From: Fidelibacterota bacterium TCS52
Lineage (GTDB): Bacteria > Fidelibacterota > Fidelibacteria > Fidelibacterales > Fidelibacteraceae
Reading direction: 5' to 3'
Length of the DNA stretch: 7,027 nt
Assembly (NCBI GenBank): GCA_001577215.1
Contig: LSCC01000084.1
Span: 1-7,027, forward strand
The notes under the pieces were generated by a model that searched no databases, was not told the origin of the DNA, and saw only the letters and a program-made list of their open reading frames with translations. Shown here piece after piece: positions 6,271 through 7,027 of this stretch. Positions within the stretch are counted from its first letter, which is position 1, and the number at the start of each line of letters is the position of its first letter. Position numbers and translations under genes: made by a program.

Positions 6271-6874
6271 TTTTGTCCTCCCAATTTATAGTAAAATTTG
6301 TTGTTGGCATATAATTTGTTTTATTTGAAGTTAATATTTTTTTATTATCTTTTATCTCTATTGTATCCGGTTCAATTGACATACTTTTTATTTTATAATT
6401 TTCAGGTATCTTTATAATGTATTCTGCAACTTCAAATGGAATTCCCCATTTTTGAGTAGTCGTTAAAATATATTCTATTTTATTTGCATTAGTTTTTTGA
6501 TGATAAATAACTTTATAAATTGCTATACTATCTGCAATAACATTAATTGGAAAATATACACCTTTATCAGAAGAACGATATAAAACGGTTTTTGAGTTAG
6601 ATAAATTTGTTACTTCAATATGATGAGGAAAAGACATCTCATCATTGATTACAAAAGGATAATATAATGTTTGCCGAATATCTTGAGAATTATTATTTCT
6701 AAAATAATAAATGCCACTTATAGAACAATAATCATCATTAATTTCGATTTCGATTTTCTCTTGATAAAATTGAATTGATTGAGCTGAGAGAATAGAACCA
6801 AAAATAATAGTTATTAAAATGATTAATATTATATATTTCCCTTTAATAAATTTTTTATTACAAAAATTATTCAT
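6257..6874 (-). CDS. Exported beta-rich protein of unknown function
   Basis: I do not recognise this 205-aa protein. Residues 1-32 are a signal peptide (K-rich start, KYIILIILITIIFGSILSAQ, cleavage near SAQ), without a lipobox Cys. The mature part alternates short hydrophobic beta strands and has no membrane anchor. Distinct blocks are ISGIYYFRNN at 52-61, QTLYYPF at 68-74, and EYILTTTQKWGIPFEVAEYIIKIPENY at 134-160, which reads like a conserved core with Trp143 and Pro146. It ends in INWEDKNESK. The gene is the middle of a tight minus-strand operon: its ATG shares ATGA with the stop of the upstream gene, and its last 14 nt overlap the T9SS-cargo gene, so translation is probably coupled. Periplasmic or surface location with the T9SS cargo as partner is inference. 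It is almost certainly a real gene, with function open. Confidence 0.82.
   Translation of the reverse strand: MNNFCNKKFIKGKYIILIILITIIFGSILSAQSIQFYQEKIEIEINDDYCSISGIYYFRNNNSQDIRQTLYYPFVINDEMSFPHHIEVTNLSNSKTVLYRSSDKGVYFPINVIADSIAIYKVIYHQKTNANKIEYILTTTQKWGIPFEVAEYIIKIPENYKIKSMSIEPDTIEIKDNKKILTSNKTNYMPTTNFTINWEDKNESK
6276..6282 (-). promoter_or_regulatory. Strong Shine-Dalgarno site for the T9SS-cargo gene
   Basis: On the minus strand GGGAGGA precedes the ATG at 6268-6270 by 5 nt. It lies inside the coding sequence of the upstream 205-aa gene and fixes the start used for the 347-aa protein. Confidence 0.8.
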
Positions 6875-7027
6875 TTAATTTTCTCTGCTGTAAGTTTTTC
6901 AATTTCGGCAAACCCACGGACATATTCCCTAGTTGTATTAAATTTAATCAAGTTATTATTTAATTGCAAATGCTTTTTCTTCCTATAATCAAATTGTTGT
7001 TTTTCGTCAAATATTTTCATTAATTGT
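6871..7027 (-). CDS. 3' end of an unidentified upstream gene in the secreted-protein operon
   Basis: A minus-strand frame runs open from the right edge to a TGA at 6871-6873, giving at least 51 residues. The visible part reads MKIFDEKQQFDYRKKK, then LNNNLIKFNTTREYVRGF, and ends AEIEKLTAEKIK. It is hydrophilic and charged, with a likely helical C-terminus. I do not recognise the family. The stop shares an ATGA with the start of the 205-aa gene, the usual sign of coupled translation. A stop-free frame of this length is also uncommon in such AT-rich DNA. The Met at 7018-7020 may be internal, because the frame stays open beyond it. That it is a real gene end is likely but not certain. Confidence 0.6.
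   Translation of the reverse strand, partial: QLMKIFDEKQQFDYRKKKHLQLNNNLIKFNTTREYVRGFAEIEKLTAEKIK

Overview
The window is strongly AT-rich and codes densely on both strands. It most likely comes from the Bacteroidota/Ignavibacteriota side of the tree. The main clue is the secreted protein at 5227-6270, which ends in a type IX secretion (T9SS) type A sorting domain with the 'QNFPNPFN' opening common in Ignavibacteria-like genomes. The absence of a Shine-Dalgarno site at mutS and the AT-rich intergenic DNA fit this. The placement is inference, since there is no rRNA or other phylogenetic marker apart from mutS.

Left part (1-964): the C-terminal 165 residues of a PHP-domain metallohydrolase enter from the left edge on the + strand. 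They run 23 nt into the 3' end of a convergent GNAT acetyltransferase that resembles spermidine/spermine N1-acetyltransferase. A 211-bp divergent intergenic region (965-1175) follows, carrying several inverted repeats, two of them interleaved.

Middle (1176-5253): a 379-residue envelope protein has a signal peptide, exact 17-residue beta-solenoid (bactofilin-like) repeats and about five membrane helices. A good rho-independent terminator closes it. Next is a complete mutS (864 aa) with the mismatch-reading F-x-E motif, an intact ATPase and a probable beta-clamp-binding peptide. It also carries an 11-A run in codons 317-321, where a one-base slip in either direction gives an almost immediate stop. 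Immediately after mutS is a short piece of an AlkD-type DNA alkylation repair gene. It matches only the middle of the family, so it is probably a gene relic.

Right part (6871-7027, 6257-6874 and 5227-6270, minus strand): three genes in a tight overlapping operon, read from the right edge leftwards. They are the 3' end of an unidentified gene, a 205-aa exported beta-rich protein of unknown function, and a 347-aa T9SS cargo protein (lamin-tail-like domain, carboxypeptidase-regulatory-like domain, sorting domain). The last two probably act together at or outside the cell surface.

I see no mobile element, CRISPR array, tRNA or rRNA, and no evidence of a complete new system. The points most worth a second look are the AlkD relic, the poly-A tract inside mutS, the uncharacterised exported operon, the 17-residue repeat membrane protein and the interleaved inverted repeats upstream of it.
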